Positions 16,390-25,670 are shown, counted from the first letter of the stretch. The stretch: 28,533 nucleotides of DNA from JADFOB01 sp964651325 (GCA_964651325.1 CAZYXP010000022.1:1-28533); one strand, 5' to 3'. Numbers and translations: made by a program. The notes: generated from the letters alone by a model not told the origin.

Positions 16390-17225
16390 AGATATCGTTT
16401 TGCATGATCGTCTACAACGAAGCGCAGACGCTTGGCGCCAATCTTGCGCACCTCTACCCGCACGCCCACGAAATCATCGTCTGCGAGGGGTCGGTCGAAG
16501 CGCTCCGGCAAGAAGCCGGCGTCGGGCCACGCTCGGACGATGGCACGATCGAATTGCTTCAGCATTTCCCCGATCCGGATCGCAAGCTGCGGGTTCTTCA
16601 ACGCGATTGGACGGACAAGAACGAAATGGCCGCGGCCTACGCCGAGTTTGCAACGGGTGACCTACTCTGGCACGTCGATGCCGACGAATTCTACGATCCC
16701 TATTCCCTCCGGGCGATTCCTCGCGAATTTGACGACTTGGAATTGACCACGCTTTCCGTGCCCATGTACGTGTTCTGGATGTCGCCCGATTTTGTGCTGG
16801 CCGACGGGGAAGGCGAGGATCGCTGGTTTTGCTACGCGCGGGTCCTCCGCCGCACCGAGGGCATGAGCGCTCTGCATCTTCCGATCCGCCGGATCGTTCA
16901 TGGACAGGTGGATGAGCAAGGCCTTCGCAGGCCGAGCGATGCCAAAATCACCGGCTGGCACTACGCATGGAACAACGACGCGCGGGTGCGGCTCAAAATG
17001 CAACTCTATAGCCGCCGCGATGGCCGAAGCACGCGGGCGAATTGGCTGGCCGACGTCTGGGACAGGTGGACCCCCGATTCGCCGCCCGAGGCGTGGCCGG
17101 ACGGCGTTCACCCATCGCGGCTCTGGAAACTGTGGCCTCGCCGCTTTGAGCAGACTCATCCGGATTGCATCCACACGCTGCTGGATGGGCTCCGAATCCA
17201 ATCACCCGTGCGAGGTCAGGCCTGA
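16386..17225 (+). CDS. GT2-family glycosyltransferase
   Basis: 279 residues, GTG start within a GTGA overlap with the upstream stop. Opens with MKISFCMIVYNEAQTLGANL, the usual GT-A nucleotide-binding start. ATGDLLWHVDADEFYDP (89-105) holds the DxD metal site (Asp98, Asp100). The C-terminal half contains an unusually Trp- and Arg-rich segment (WLADVWDRWTPDSPPEAW) and no membrane helix, so the enzyme is probably soluble or peripheral. The GT2 fold suggests transfer from a nucleotide sugar; donor and acceptor are unknown. One base overlaps the next gene. Confidence 0.9.
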   Translation: MKISFCMIVYNEAQTLGANLAHLYPHAHEIIVCEGSVEALRQEAGVGPRSDDGTIELLQHFPDPDRKLRVLQRDWTDKNEMAAAYAEFATGDLLWHVDADEFYDPYSLRAIPREFDDLELTTLSVPMYVFWMSPDFVLADGEGEDRWFCYARVLRRTEGMSALHLPIRRIVHGQVDEQGLRRPSDAKITGWHYAWNNDARVRLKMQLYSRRDGRSTRANWLADVWDRWTPDSPPEAWPDGVHPSRLWKLWPRRFEQTHPDCIHTLLDGLRIQSPVRGQA

Positions 17226-18481
17226 TGCGCATCGGCGTTTACCTCGGTCACTGGTCCCTCGATCAGCTCGGCGGCATGGGCGTCTACCTGCAGAATCTGC
17301 TGCGCGGCGTTGAATCGTTGGATCAACGCAAGCACGAATTGGTGCTCCTGGTGGATCAAGGGAATCAAGAGGCCGCGCAAAGATTGGCCCTGCGCGGCGA
17401 GATCGTGCCGCTTGCGCGACCGGACTGGGCCGACCTATCCAAGGATGAACAAACCACCGTGATTCGCGTTCGTCGCCTGAGTTACCGCTGCCTCGACGCG
17501 GCGGACGCCCAGCGCGATGGCGGCTGTTCTGCGGCGGTCAAAGCGTACCTTTGGGGCTTGGACGACGCGGCAGAGCGTCATGCGGTGGACCTATTGTACT
17601 TCACGCTGCCTCCCTATCTGAAGCGACCCCGACTGCCCGTACTGCTGACGATCCACGATCTCAAGCACGTCCATCGCCCGCAGGATCACGACACTGCTGA
17701 TCTCGCCCGGCGGCGTCGTTGGACGCGCGTCGCGCGGTCCGCTGCCCTGGTTTATGCGAGCTATGAACATGTCCGCCGAGACTTAGAGCAACACTTCCAG
17801 ATTCCGACTGAGCGAACCGCCGTGCTGCCGTTGGCGTGCCCGTCGGAGTTATCCGGCGACATCGATGAGCCGCCGCCCTCGTTCGATTTCGAGGTCCCGG
17901 ATCGCTTCGTCCTCATGCCCGCTCAACTCTGGCCGCACAAGAATCACGAGCGCGTGGTCCGAGCCGTCGCGCACCTGCGGGATTCGAAGGACTTGCGGGT
18001 AACCGTGTTGTGTACGGGACAAACCGGCGGTCAATGTGAGGCGTGGGCCGGGCGCGTCAGATGTTTGGCGAACCAATTGGGCGTTGGCGGTCTCGTCCGG
18101 CTGATCGGCTACGTGGATCGCCCGACGCTTCGGGCCTTGTACACTCGGGCGCGCATGATTCTGGTGGCCTCGCTTTACGAGCCTGGCAGTTTCCCGGCGA
18201 TGGAAGCCTTGGCACTCGGCAAACCTTTAGCCGCTTCCAGAATCACCTCCATTCCCGAGACCGTCGGCGACGCCGCCCTGCTCTTCGATCCGACCCGCGT
18301 GCATGACCTGGCCGCCGCGATGGGGCGACTCTGGACAGACGATGCGCGGTGTAGCAAACTCAGCATACTCGGACCCCAGCGGATCAGTTCGCGCAGATGG
18401 CGCGATGTCGGCCGCGACTGGCTGGGGCTCTGCGAGCGAGCCTTAGCACAATCAATGACCCCCGTTGAGGGCGCTCCATGA
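17225..18481 (+). CDS. GT4-family glycosyltransferase
   Basis: 418 residues, GT-B fold. The N-terminal domain starts MRIGVYLGHWSLDQLGGMGV with the glycine-rich acceptor loop; LPVLLTIHDLKHVHRP (about 140) is typical of GT4. The C-terminal donor domain has LMPAQLWPHKNHERVVRA, LIGYVDRPTLRALY and the E-x7-E region SLYEPGSFPAMEALALGKP (Glu319 and the second Glu 7 residues on). The usual EGFGLP is EPGSFP. A frame opens upstream at 17165, but the ATG at 17225 overlaps the previous TGA by one base and matches the family start. Likely extends the same glycan as the GT2 protein. Confidence 0.92.
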   Translation: MRIGVYLGHWSLDQLGGMGVYLQNLLRGVESLDQRKHELVLLVDQGNQEAAQRLALRGEIVPLARPDWADLSKDEQTTVIRVRRLSYRCLDAADAQRDGGCSAAVKAYLWGLDDAAERHAVDLLYFTLPPYLKRPRLPVLLTIHDLKHVHRPQDHDTADLARRRRWTRVARSAALVYASYEHVRRDLEQHFQIPTERTAVLPLACPSELSGDIDEPPPSFDFEVPDRFVLMPAQLWPHKNHERVVRAVAHLRDSKDLRVTVLCTGQTGGQCEAWAGRVRCLANQLGVGGLVRLIGYVDRPTLRALYTRARMILVASLYEPGSFPAMEALALGKPLAASRITSIPETVGDAALLFDPTRVHDLAAAMGRLWTDDARCSKLSILGPQRISSRRWRDVGRDWLGLCERALAQSMTPVEGAP

Positions 18482-19788
18482 TCGAAGGAACACTTCCTCG
18501 CGGTGCCGAGGTGAACCACACTCCGAGCAGAGATACGGCAGATACAACGCCGTCGCCCGTACGATCGGCCCTGCTGGGTTTCTTGGCGCGGGTTCAACCC
18601 GGACAGCGCTTTGCCTTGTATCCGGCCGGTCGATACACGCGGGCGTGCCTTGAGGACATGCCCGTTGATGGCCTGGAATCTGACGGACGGAGCCTGATCG
18701 GGTTCGTGGACGACGAGCCGGACGCGGCGACGCTTCTTGGCCGGCCGATCGCCCCGATTGCTGAGGTTGCCGACTCTTGGCCGATCGATGCCATCCTGCT
18801 CCTTCGGGACACGCACGACGGTCGGTTGTCGCGGCGGATCGCGGCATTGCAGGCTGAAGGTCGCCTCGCGGGCGTGGACATCATCACCGACCCGGCGCCA
18901 ACGCTGGACTCCATGGCCGCCCATTTGGGAACCTACCAGCCCGATCGCACCTTCGAACCCGCTTTCCTAGCGTCCTGCCACGCGGCAGAAGCGGCTGCCC
19001 CGTCGGATCGCTCCTCCACTTCGACGCTGATGTGCACCATGGATGGCGAGGCATTCGTGGATGGGCGCGGAGGTGAGTCGAACGCGTATACGGACGTCAT
19101 GCGAGCGTTCTGTCGCCTGCTGTCTGAGTTCGGCTTCTCAGCCAGCCTTTGCGTTCAATTGAATGATTCGCCCGACGTTTTCCTCAAAACGCCGGATGCC
19201 GTTGTGGAGGCCGTGATCGATGCCTTCGGACCGGAAGCGGTGGAGCTGCACGGGTGGGATCATTCCATGCCCGTTGAAGGGTATACGGTTGACTGGCTTA
19301 CGCGTGGCATTGACGAACTGAAAACTCGCTATGGCGTTTCGAGCCATTATTGGGCCCCGCCCGGGTGGACGCTGAATTGGCGAACCCTCGAGGCATTGCG
19401 GCACGTGCCGGAGATTCACGCGGTGCGCGGCATCGCGAGCGGCGTGAACTGGCGAGATCCAGCAGCGCCGGCGACGTTTCGCTTCCCCTATCGAGTCGGG
19501 TCCGTCTGGCAGCTTCCCTATGCCTATGTGGATTGGCTGTTCATGGATCATCGCTGCCAACCGGTGGCATCCGCCGACATGTTGCATCTACACGAACGAT
19601 TGGCGGAGTTTGCGGGGCAAGGCCCCTGCCTGATGGAGACCGTCGTGCATCCGTACCGGCTGGTTGGCCCGGACGCCGGCGACCGGCTCACGCGGGTTCG
19701 TGAAACGCTGGCGGTGTACGCCGCGAAGGGCGTGCGTCTGGCCAAGGTGGCTGAGGTAGCCTGGAGAATTGATCGAGTAAACTGCTAG
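18478..19788 (+). CDS. Rossmann-like domain fused to NodB-like polysaccharide deacetylase domain
   Basis: 436 residues. Residues about 43-135 look like a small Rossmann-type domain (FALYPAGRYTRACL, then LIGFVDDEP and IDAILLLRDT), similar in pattern to domains in the NeuD-like and methyltransferase proteins of the same locus. From about 180 the chain resembles the CE4/NodB fold: MCTMDGE (185-191) in place of TFDDG, ELHGWDHS (256-263) giving His258/His262 as a metal HxxxH, APPGW (293-297) in place of RxPxG, and VVHPYR (389-394) near the end. There is no signal peptide, so it probably acts in the cytosol on an intermediate, unlike secreted chitin or peptidoglycan deacetylases. It overlaps the GT4 gene by 4 nt. 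The domain call is by motif only. Confidence 0.75.
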   Translation: MIEGTLPRGAEVNHTPSRDTADTTPSPVRSALLGFLARVQPGQRFALYPAGRYTRACLEDMPVDGLESDGRSLIGFVDDEPDAATLLGRPIAPIAEVADSWPIDAILLLRDTHDGRLSRRIAALQAEGRLAGVDIITDPAPTLDSMAAHLGTYQPDRTFEPAFLASCHAAEAAAPSDRSSTSTLMCTMDGEAFVDGRGGESNAYTDVMRAFCRLLSEFGFSASLCVQLNDSPDVFLKTPDAVVEAVIDAFGPEAVELHGWDHSMPVEGYTVDWLTRGIDELKTRYGVSSHYWAPPGWTLNWRTLEALRHVPEIHAVRGIASGVNWRDPAAPATFRFPYRVGSVWQLPYAYVDWLFMDHRCQPVASADMLHLHERLAEFAGQGPCLMETVVHPYRLVGPDAGDRLTRVRETLAVYAAKGVRLAKVAEVAWRIDRVNC

Positions 19789-19816
19789 ACGTAATAAATC
19801 CGCACGAAACGCAAAG

Positions 19817-20968
19817 ATGCCGGAACCCATGCATTTCGACAAACTTACTGAACAATCCGCGCCCGGCGGCTGGGGCGAATCTACCGTGGTGACGGCCTTT
19901 GATGCCGCTTGGGACAGGGAGCTGTTCGGCCTTGACGTTCCTCCATGGCGCAAGAGTGTCGTGCAGCTTGTGCAGCAGGCGCAGCAGCATTTCGGCGGCG
20001 AGCGGATTGTGGTGGCCGACATCGGCTGCGGCTGCGCCCCGTACGCCCGCCACTTGCTCGAATCGGGCATCGACTTCGAGTACCACGGCTACGATCACAA
20101 CGAGAGCGTGTTGCACGCCGCGTGCCAACGTTGGGCATTTTTGCCCCAAGAGCGCGTCCACCTTCACCTCATGGATGCGCGCCACGGGCGCTGGCCTGTT
20201 GAGGATGATGCGTTTGACGTCGTTATCTGGGATACGACCCTCCGATTCTGCGAAGACCTGCACGAGCCTTTAGCCCAAAGTGCTCGCGTCTGCCGCGGCT
20301 GGGTCATTCTGGCGCGGACGCCGATCGAAGCTCGGGGCTGGTGTGAACAAGTGCATTTCTACGATATGAACACGCCGTCTGCCGATTGGCATTTCGACCA
20401 TGCCCTGCTTACAAGACTGGCGGACGAGAATCGGATGCACCTGTCCCTCAATGCAGGCCGGGACGACACGCATGTGCTTTCGCACGACCCATGGACCGAT
20501 GACTTGTCCCTGCCCCCGGCCCCCCGTTTGAGCCGAATCTTCCACGAGGCCTTTGTTCGAGAACGCGTTTCACGGTTGTTTCGGGAACGCCCTGGCCGCT
20601 GGATCGTCTATGGCGCGGGGCAGCATTCGCGCTGGCTGATGACGATCTTGCCGGAAGCGCTGCGGCGGCGCGTGACGCACTTTCTGGACGACGCCGCGCC
20701 CGCAGGCTTCACCATCGACACCGTTCCCGTCGCATTGCCCGACGAAATCGATCCGAGCGGCGTGGCCGGCGTGCTGGTCTCCTCCGACGTACTTGAATTG
20801 GGGCTTTACGAGCGCGCCATCCATTGGTGCAGCAGCGCGAAGGCCGTTCATTGCCTTTATGATGGTTTGCCGACGGGCCCCTACGACAAGTGCCCCCCCG
20901 CCTTTGCACCACCCGCCGACATGAAGCCGCGTTGGGTGGCGAGTTCCGCCGGGCCTCGTGCGACGTAA
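19817..20968 (+). CDS. Class I SAM-dependent methyltransferase fused to Rossmann-like GAGxH domain
   Basis: 383 residues. VVADIGCGCAPYARHLL (65-81) is SAM motif I, HGYDHNESVL (90-99) the acidic loop, and FDVVIWDTTLRF (133-144) the post-I region. Residues about 261-350 form a second domain starting RWIVYGAGQHSRWLM, then RVTHFLDDAAP and GVLVSSDVLE, resembling the N-terminal domains of the NeuD-like and deacetylase-like proteins in this locus. There is a 28-nt gap after the deacetylase and the Shine-Dalgarno is weak, so it is probably the last gene of the operon. Substrate unknown; sugar O- or C-methylation is an inference from context. Confidence 0.85.
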   Translation: MPEPMHFDKLTEQSAPGGWGESTVVTAFDAAWDRELFGLDVPPWRKSVVQLVQQAQQHFGGERIVVADIGCGCAPYARHLLESGIDFEYHGYDHNESVLHAACQRWAFLPQERVHLHLMDARHGRWPVEDDAFDVVIWDTTLRFCEDLHEPLAQSARVCRGWVILARTPIEARGWCEQVHFYDMNTPSADWHFDHALLTRLADENRMHLSLNAGRDDTHVLSHDPWTDDLSLPPAPRLSRIFHEAFVRERVSRLFRERPGRWIVYGAGQHSRWLMTILPEALRRRVTHFLDDAAPAGFTIDTVPVALPDEIDPSGVAGVLVSSDVLELGLYERAIHWCSSAKAVHCLYDGLPTGPYDKCPPAFAPPADMKPRWVASSAGPRAT

Positions 20969-21301
20969 TACGCTCGTAGACTCACAAACCCTCCCCTGAG
21001 CCGCGGACTTCAGCCCGCGCGGTGCACCGGATCGGACCCTCTAACTGCTATTCATATCCTTCGAGGAGACCGCTTCGTCCTCCGCGAAGGCTGCGGCTGT
21101 TCTGACAACGATCGTCGGCTCCCCCACCTCCAAAAGGAGGTGGGCCACCGCAATCCTCGATTTTCTCTACAAAAACTTCTTCGCGCGAAAGGTTGCCCGT
21201 GCTCGGCGCCAAGTCCTCTCAAGCCCGACCGGAGTTGGTTTGGCATGAGACAAAAACGCCCCTCATGAGCCCTGGGCCGCAGACAAAAGGACGGAACAAC
21301 C
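20969..21301. other. 333-bp intergenic region with hairpin repeat
   Basis: Holds a GC-rich near-palindrome around 21001-21023 and a perfect 9-bp hairpin (21123-21144). Nothing coding was seen. An inverted CATGAG/CTCATG (21244-21249, 21262-21267) lies 34 bp before the protease start. No convincing promoter was found. Confidence 0.5.
21123..21144 (+). repeat. REP-like hairpin, family B copy 1
   Basis: CCCACCTCC-AAAA-GGAGGTGGG, a perfect 9-bp stem, followed by CCAC. It is not followed by a T-run, so it is not a typical intrinsic terminator. Related to 25786-25815. Confidence 0.6.
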
Positions 21302-24300
21302 ATGAACTCGCCATCAACACAAACGCGACGAATTCGACTTGCCAAGGGCACCTCGGGATCCAAACGAGTGGTCGCGACGGTCTCTCTCGCGGTTATCGGG
21401 CTTTCGGTCTTTTCGATGCGTGCCTTGGCTGATTCGGACAATGGCCAGCTTCCCGGACATGGAGCCTCCCGCCGCCTCAGCCCCACTAAAACCGATGGCA
21501 AGATTCAAATGCTCCGCAAGGCGTACCGCGCGGGCGAATCGCTGTCGCGCCTCGGACGCCACGCGGCCTCCATGGTCTCGCAGGCGGGCGAAATCAACAT
21601 CACGGTGACGTACGATCACGAACTCTCGGAGATGGAAATCGACTTCTACGAGGAGGCGGGCGTTCGATTCATGCGGATCGAGGGTCACGGTATGGCCAAC
21701 TACGGACGGTTCTACCCGGCATGGGTTTCCGACGCCGCGCTGCTGGCCCTTAATGACGATCCATCCGTCGTCTACCTCAGCGCCGGCGGCCCGTTGGACA
21801 GCCTGCCGACGATGGACCAATCCATCCCGGAGATTCAGGCCGACATCCGCCACCGCACGCCCACCGGCACCCACGCCTTCGGCAATCAAGGCGAGGGCGT
21901 CGTCATCGCCAACTTTGACACCGGCATCGACATTCACCATCCGGACTTCTTCTACCCGCGTACCGGCCTCACCTACGATTGGATCGACGACGACGACAAC
22001 GGGATGTTTTCGCCGCTTTTGGACTGCGTCGATCTGAATCGCAATGATGCGTGTGACGCCAACGAGCGGCTGGGGCTCGAAACGTTTCCCAACGCGGGGG
22101 GGGTCAGGTTCGATCCGAAGAAGGATTGGCTGTACAACGACGCCAACACCAACGGAGGTCGCGATTACGGCACGGCCGATGGGTTCAGCGAAGTCGATGA
22201 ATCGTACGGCGAGACCATCTTCATCACGTACGACGCCAATGGCAACAACACGCTGGATTTCGGCGAAAAGCTAACGCCCCTCGGCGAGAGCAAAGTCCGC
22301 GCCATGCTCACGGCCGACCCCAACGGCACGACCCGCGAGTACCGGCGCGGGCAAGACTTGATCCAAACGCCGATCGATCCCGACGGGCACGGCACGAGCG
22401 TATCGAGCATCCTTGTGGCAGGCGATCACGGCTACAATCGTAGCTTCATCGGCGTCGCGCCGGACGCGGAACTGCTCGTCATCGATCGCGTCGCCAGCAA
22501 CAACTACATTTTCAACATGCAATGGGCCAAAGCCAACGGCGCCGACGTCATCCTCTGGGAGTTTGGCGCGTGGACCAATCATTTCCTCGACGGAAGCAGC
22601 CCGGTCGAGCAAGCCATTTCCGCCGACATGGAATCGGGCGAGTGCTTTCACGTCACCCCGAACGGCAATCTGGCCGCGTCCAATCGCCACGCCCAGATCG
22701 ACCTCAGCGGGGTTGGCGACAGTGAAACGCTGACGCTCTCGGTCCCGGCGGACAAGAGCCTCGGCAACATCCGGCTGACCGTCCTCTGGGAGGGCGCTGA
22801 CGACGATGTCAGCCTTGAAATCAAGCACGCCCAAACCTCGGCCTTCACGCCGATTCAAGTGCCGGCCCTGCCGACGTTCAATGCCCCCGACGGCGCCGTC
22901 TACATGATGTTCGAGGGCACGCTGTCGCAGTCACCACGTGGCACGTCCAGATACGATGCCAAGATCGTGCGCCAGGGCGGATCTCTCGAAGCCTCGACGA
23001 GCTGGAATCTCCGCGTTCAAAGCCAAAACGGTTTCAACGGACGCGTTCATCTGTTCGTCGCCGATGACGTGACCCAATGGTCGGGCGGCGTCTACTGGAA
23101 CACCGCTGCCACCTCCGCGGCGACGCTGACCTGGCCGGCCACCGCGGACACCACCCTCAACGTCGGAAGCTACAGCGTATCCGCCCTGCCGGGGCAACTC
23201 AGCGCGTTCAGCGGTCGCGGTCCGCGCATCGACGGCGTTCCTACTCCGCTGGACATCACGGCACCGGGCCACTACGACATCGCGTGCGCGACCTCCAGCC
23301 ACGGATTCCTCTGGGCCGCGGGAACCCCCATCTTTGGCGGAACCAGCGCGGCCGGTCCCCACGCGGCCGCTGCGGCGGCCTTGCTCCTCAGCGCGGTGCC
23401 GGACGCGACGCCGCTGCAAATCGCCGAATCCATGACCGCCACGGCGGCAATCGACGGCTTTACGGGGCCGGTCTACAACGACGACTGGGGCTATGGCAAG
23501 CTGCGCGTCGATGACGCGTATCACTATCTGGCTCAGCAGCAGTGTCCGGGGATTACGCTGAGCCAGATCAGCCCGGCGGATGGCGCCATCGAGCTCGACC
23601 CAACATCTGTTGTCTATTCCTGGTCGGATCACCCGGAGGCGGATCGGTATGACCTGTACGTGGGAAAGGAGAATCCACCCACGACGCTTCTTGCCAATCT
23701 GGTCGTAAGCTCTCTTCCCACGGGCACCCTCGAGCCCGCCACGACGTACTACTGGCAGTTGTTCGGTCGCAACACCTGTGGGTACACGGCGTCAACTTCA
23801 GTCATGCAGTTCACCACCGCCGGAGTCGATGAGCCCGAGATCAACGTGGTATTCGATGGCAATCCGCTCGCCGTCAACGACACCGTGACCTTTCCCACAA
23901 CCGAAGCCGGGGAGGCCAGCGAACGCCTGCTGGTGATCGAAAATACCGGCAACGCGCCGCTGACGCTGACGGGCTTGCCCGACGCCGCGACGCTCACCGG
24001 CGATGCGGCGGTGTTTTCGGTGGTTAGCGCCCTGAACACCACGATGGCGCCCCTCGATCCGCAAGATCTCTTGATCCGTTTCGCGCCCTCAGCCAGTGGG
24101 ACGTACGAAGCTTTGTTGACCATCCCCAACGATGACGCGGATGAGAATCCTTTTCTGATTCAACTGAGCGCCACGGCCAGCGCCCAACCGCTGATGGTGG
24201 TCACCGCGCTGGACGCAAACGGCCCGACGATCATTGAGGCCCAGCCCGCCACGACGATTTCCTTCGCTGATGCCGACCTCGAGGAAACGTCGGAGTTGAG

Positions 24301-25243
24301 CTTTCAGATACGCAATGAGGGCAACGGGCCGTTGGCGCTTCAAGGCGATCCGCTGGTGCAACTCGCCGGCGACAACCCCGAAGATTTCTCGGTAGTCGTG
24401 CAGCCCGCAGACAACACGATCGCTCCCACAGGGCAGGCAGAGTTTCGTCTGGCATTTGCTCCGACCACAAACGGAACCCGGACCGCAACGGTCCACATCG
24501 CAAGCAATGATCCGCTGAGCGGAACGCTAACGTTCACGGTCTCGGGATTCGGCATTGAGGCGCAGCCCATCGAGGACTGCAACACGAATGGCCAAGAGGA
24601 TCTTCTGGACATCGCAATTGGGCAAAGCCCGGATTGCAACGGCAACTTGCAGCCCGACGAGTGCGAGGCGGACGCAGATGGGGACGGCGTGATCGACGAT
24701 TGTGACCAATGCCCCGGCGACGACGATCGATCCGACCTGGATCTTGATGGCGTCGCCGACTGCCTGGACAACTGTCCGCTCATCGCGAACGCCGATCAGA
24801 TGGACTTCGATAACAACGGCGTCGGAAATGCATGCCAGATCGATCAGATCATCGACGATTGCAACAACAACGGCGTGAAGGATTCGGCCGACATCGCCAC
24901 AGGGCAGAGCGGGGATTGCGACTCAAACGGAATACCCGACGAATGCCAGCAGGATCAGGACGCGGACGGCATCATCGACGCCTGTGATCGATGCCCGCAA
25001 GGGAGCGATGGGCAGGACGCCGATGGCGATCAGGTGTCGGATTGCCTGGACAACTGCCCGGCGGTGTTCAACCCCGACCAAGGGGATGGAAACGGAAACG
25101 GCGTCGGTGATGCGTGCGAACCCGGCCAGGTGATCAGCGGCACCCGAGCGTGTGGAGCCGGCGGAATGGCATTGCTTCCGATCATGACCCTGGGCTTGTT
25201 GGGCATTCGCTCGTCGCGAACGCCGCGGCGGCGATCTAAGTAA
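21302..25243 (+). CDS. Secreted subtilisin-like (S8) serine protease with FN3-like, ASH-like and Ca-binding repeats
   Basis: About 1313 residues. The signal peptide is long (basic RRIRLAKGTSGSKR, core VVATVSLAVIGLSVFSM, cut near ALADS). The catalytic triad is intact: Asp206 in ANFDTGIDIHHPDF, His363 in DPDGHGTSVSS and Ser682 in FGGTSAAGPHAAAAAALL. A probable oxyanion Asn456 lies in VTPNGNLAAS. Between Asp and His, about 100 extra residues include Ca-loop-like DCVDLNRNDACDANE and DANGNNTLDFGE. A beta-rich insertion (about 460-620) precedes Ser. Then come an FN3-like domain (about 750-840), two ASH / choice-of-anchor-D-like repeats (about 846-960, 965-1085), two TSP3-like blocks (about 1093-1275) and a tail with Cys-Gly-rich turn, hydrophobic stretch and Arg/Lys end resembling a CTERM sorting signal. 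Probably extracellular or surface-anchored, degrading proteins. Confidence 0.93.
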   Translation: MNSPSTQTRRIRLAKGTSGSKRVVATVSLAVIGLSVFSMRALADSDNGQLPGHGASRRLSPTKTDGKIQMLRKAYRAGESLSRLGRHAASMVSQAGEINITVTYDHELSEMEIDFYEEAGVRFMRIEGHGMANYGRFYPAWVSDAALLALNDDPSVVYLSAGGPLDSLPTMDQSIPEIQADIRHRTPTGTHAFGNQGEGVVIANFDTGIDIHHPDFFYPRTGLTYDWIDDDDNGMFSPLLDCVDLNRNDACDANERLGLETFPNAGGVRFDPKKDWLYNDANTNGGRDYGTADGFSEVDESYGETIFITYDANGNNTLDFGEKLTPLGESKVRAMLTADPNGTTREYRRGQDLIQTPIDPDGHGTSVSSILVAGDHGYNRSFIGVAPDAELLVIDRVASNNYIFNMQWAKANGADVILWEFGAWTNHFLDGSSPVEQAISADMESGECFHVTPNGNLAASNRHAQIDLSGVGDSETLTLSVPADKSLGNIRLTVLWEGADDDVSLEIKHAQTSAFTPIQVPALPTFNAPDGAVYMMFEGTLSQSPRGTSRYDAKIVRQGGSLEASTSWNLRVQSQNGFNGRVHLFVADDVTQWSGGVYWNTAATSAATLTWPATADTTLNVGSYSVSALPGQLSAFSGRGPRIDGVPTPLDITAPGHYDIACATSSHGFLWAAGTPIFGGTSAAGPHAAAAAALLLSAVPDATPLQIAESMTATAAIDGFTGPVYNDDWGYGKLRVDDAYHYLAQQQCPGITLSQISPADGAIELDPTSVVYSWSDHPEADRYDLYVGKENPPTTLLANLVVSSLPTGTLEPATTYYWQLFGRNTCGYTASTSVMQFTTAGVDEPEINVVFDGNPLAVNDTVTFPTTEAGEASERLLVIENTGNAPLTLTGLPDAATLTGDAAVFSVVSALNTTMAPLDPQDLLIRFAPSASGTYEALLTIPNDDADENPFLIQLSATASAQPLMVVTALDANGPTIIEAQPATTISFADADLEETSELSFQIRNEGNGPLALQGDPLVQLAGDNPEDFSVVVQPADNTIAPTGQAEFRLAFAPTTNGTRTATVHIASNDPLSGTLTFTVSGFGIEAQPIEDCNTNGQEDLLDIAIGQSPDCNGNLQPDECEADADGDGVIDDCDQCPGDDDRSDLDLDGVADCLDNCPLIANADQMDFDNNGVGNACQIDQIIDDCNNNGVKDSADIATGQSGDCDSNGIPDECQQDQDADGIIDACDRCPQGSDGQDADGDQVSDCLDNCPAVFNPDQGDGNGNGVGDACEPGQVISGTRACGAGGMALLPIMTLGLLGIRSSRTPRRRSK

Positions 25244-25529
25244 TCTATCTCCGGACGAACCGGCAGAACGTATACGCGCCCGAAGGTCGGATGGACGAGG
25301 TAAGACCGCGGACTTACCAACGCCTCCGGCCTTCGACTTTTTGCCGCCTTCCATCTCCTCCAAGGTGCGTCGGCCGACAACCCGATCGGCTAGTGTCGCG
25401 TCACTCGTAACGATGCGGGTTCGCGCGGCCGTGCGGGCTAAGGCCCGCGGTTCGGGGGAAGAACGAGTACCCGCAAATTCAAGCGTAACCATGCACTAGT
25501 CGGCCAACGGGCGGGCCCTTCTCGGTTGC

Positions 25530-25553
25530 GAGCGGACGAGCGGACGAGCGGAC
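25530..25553. repeat. 8-bp tandem repeat, three perfect copies
   Basis: GAGCGGAC three times in a row, followed by GACGG. Confidence 0.8.
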
Positions 25554-25670
25554 GACGGTGGCCTGCCGACGCCTGGTTTCGCCGACGCTGGAAGCCTCAG
25601 TTTTCCGGCGCCCGTATTCCTGTGTCCGTGCCGGATGGTGTTGGACACAGGGCGGCCTCGATATCATAGC

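Noticed and set aside
21123..21144. Perfect hairpin read as a rho-independent terminator of the glycan operon
   Set aside because: No T-run on either side, about 155 bp past the last stop codon, and a related hairpin occurs elsewhere, so it is better called a dispersed repeat.
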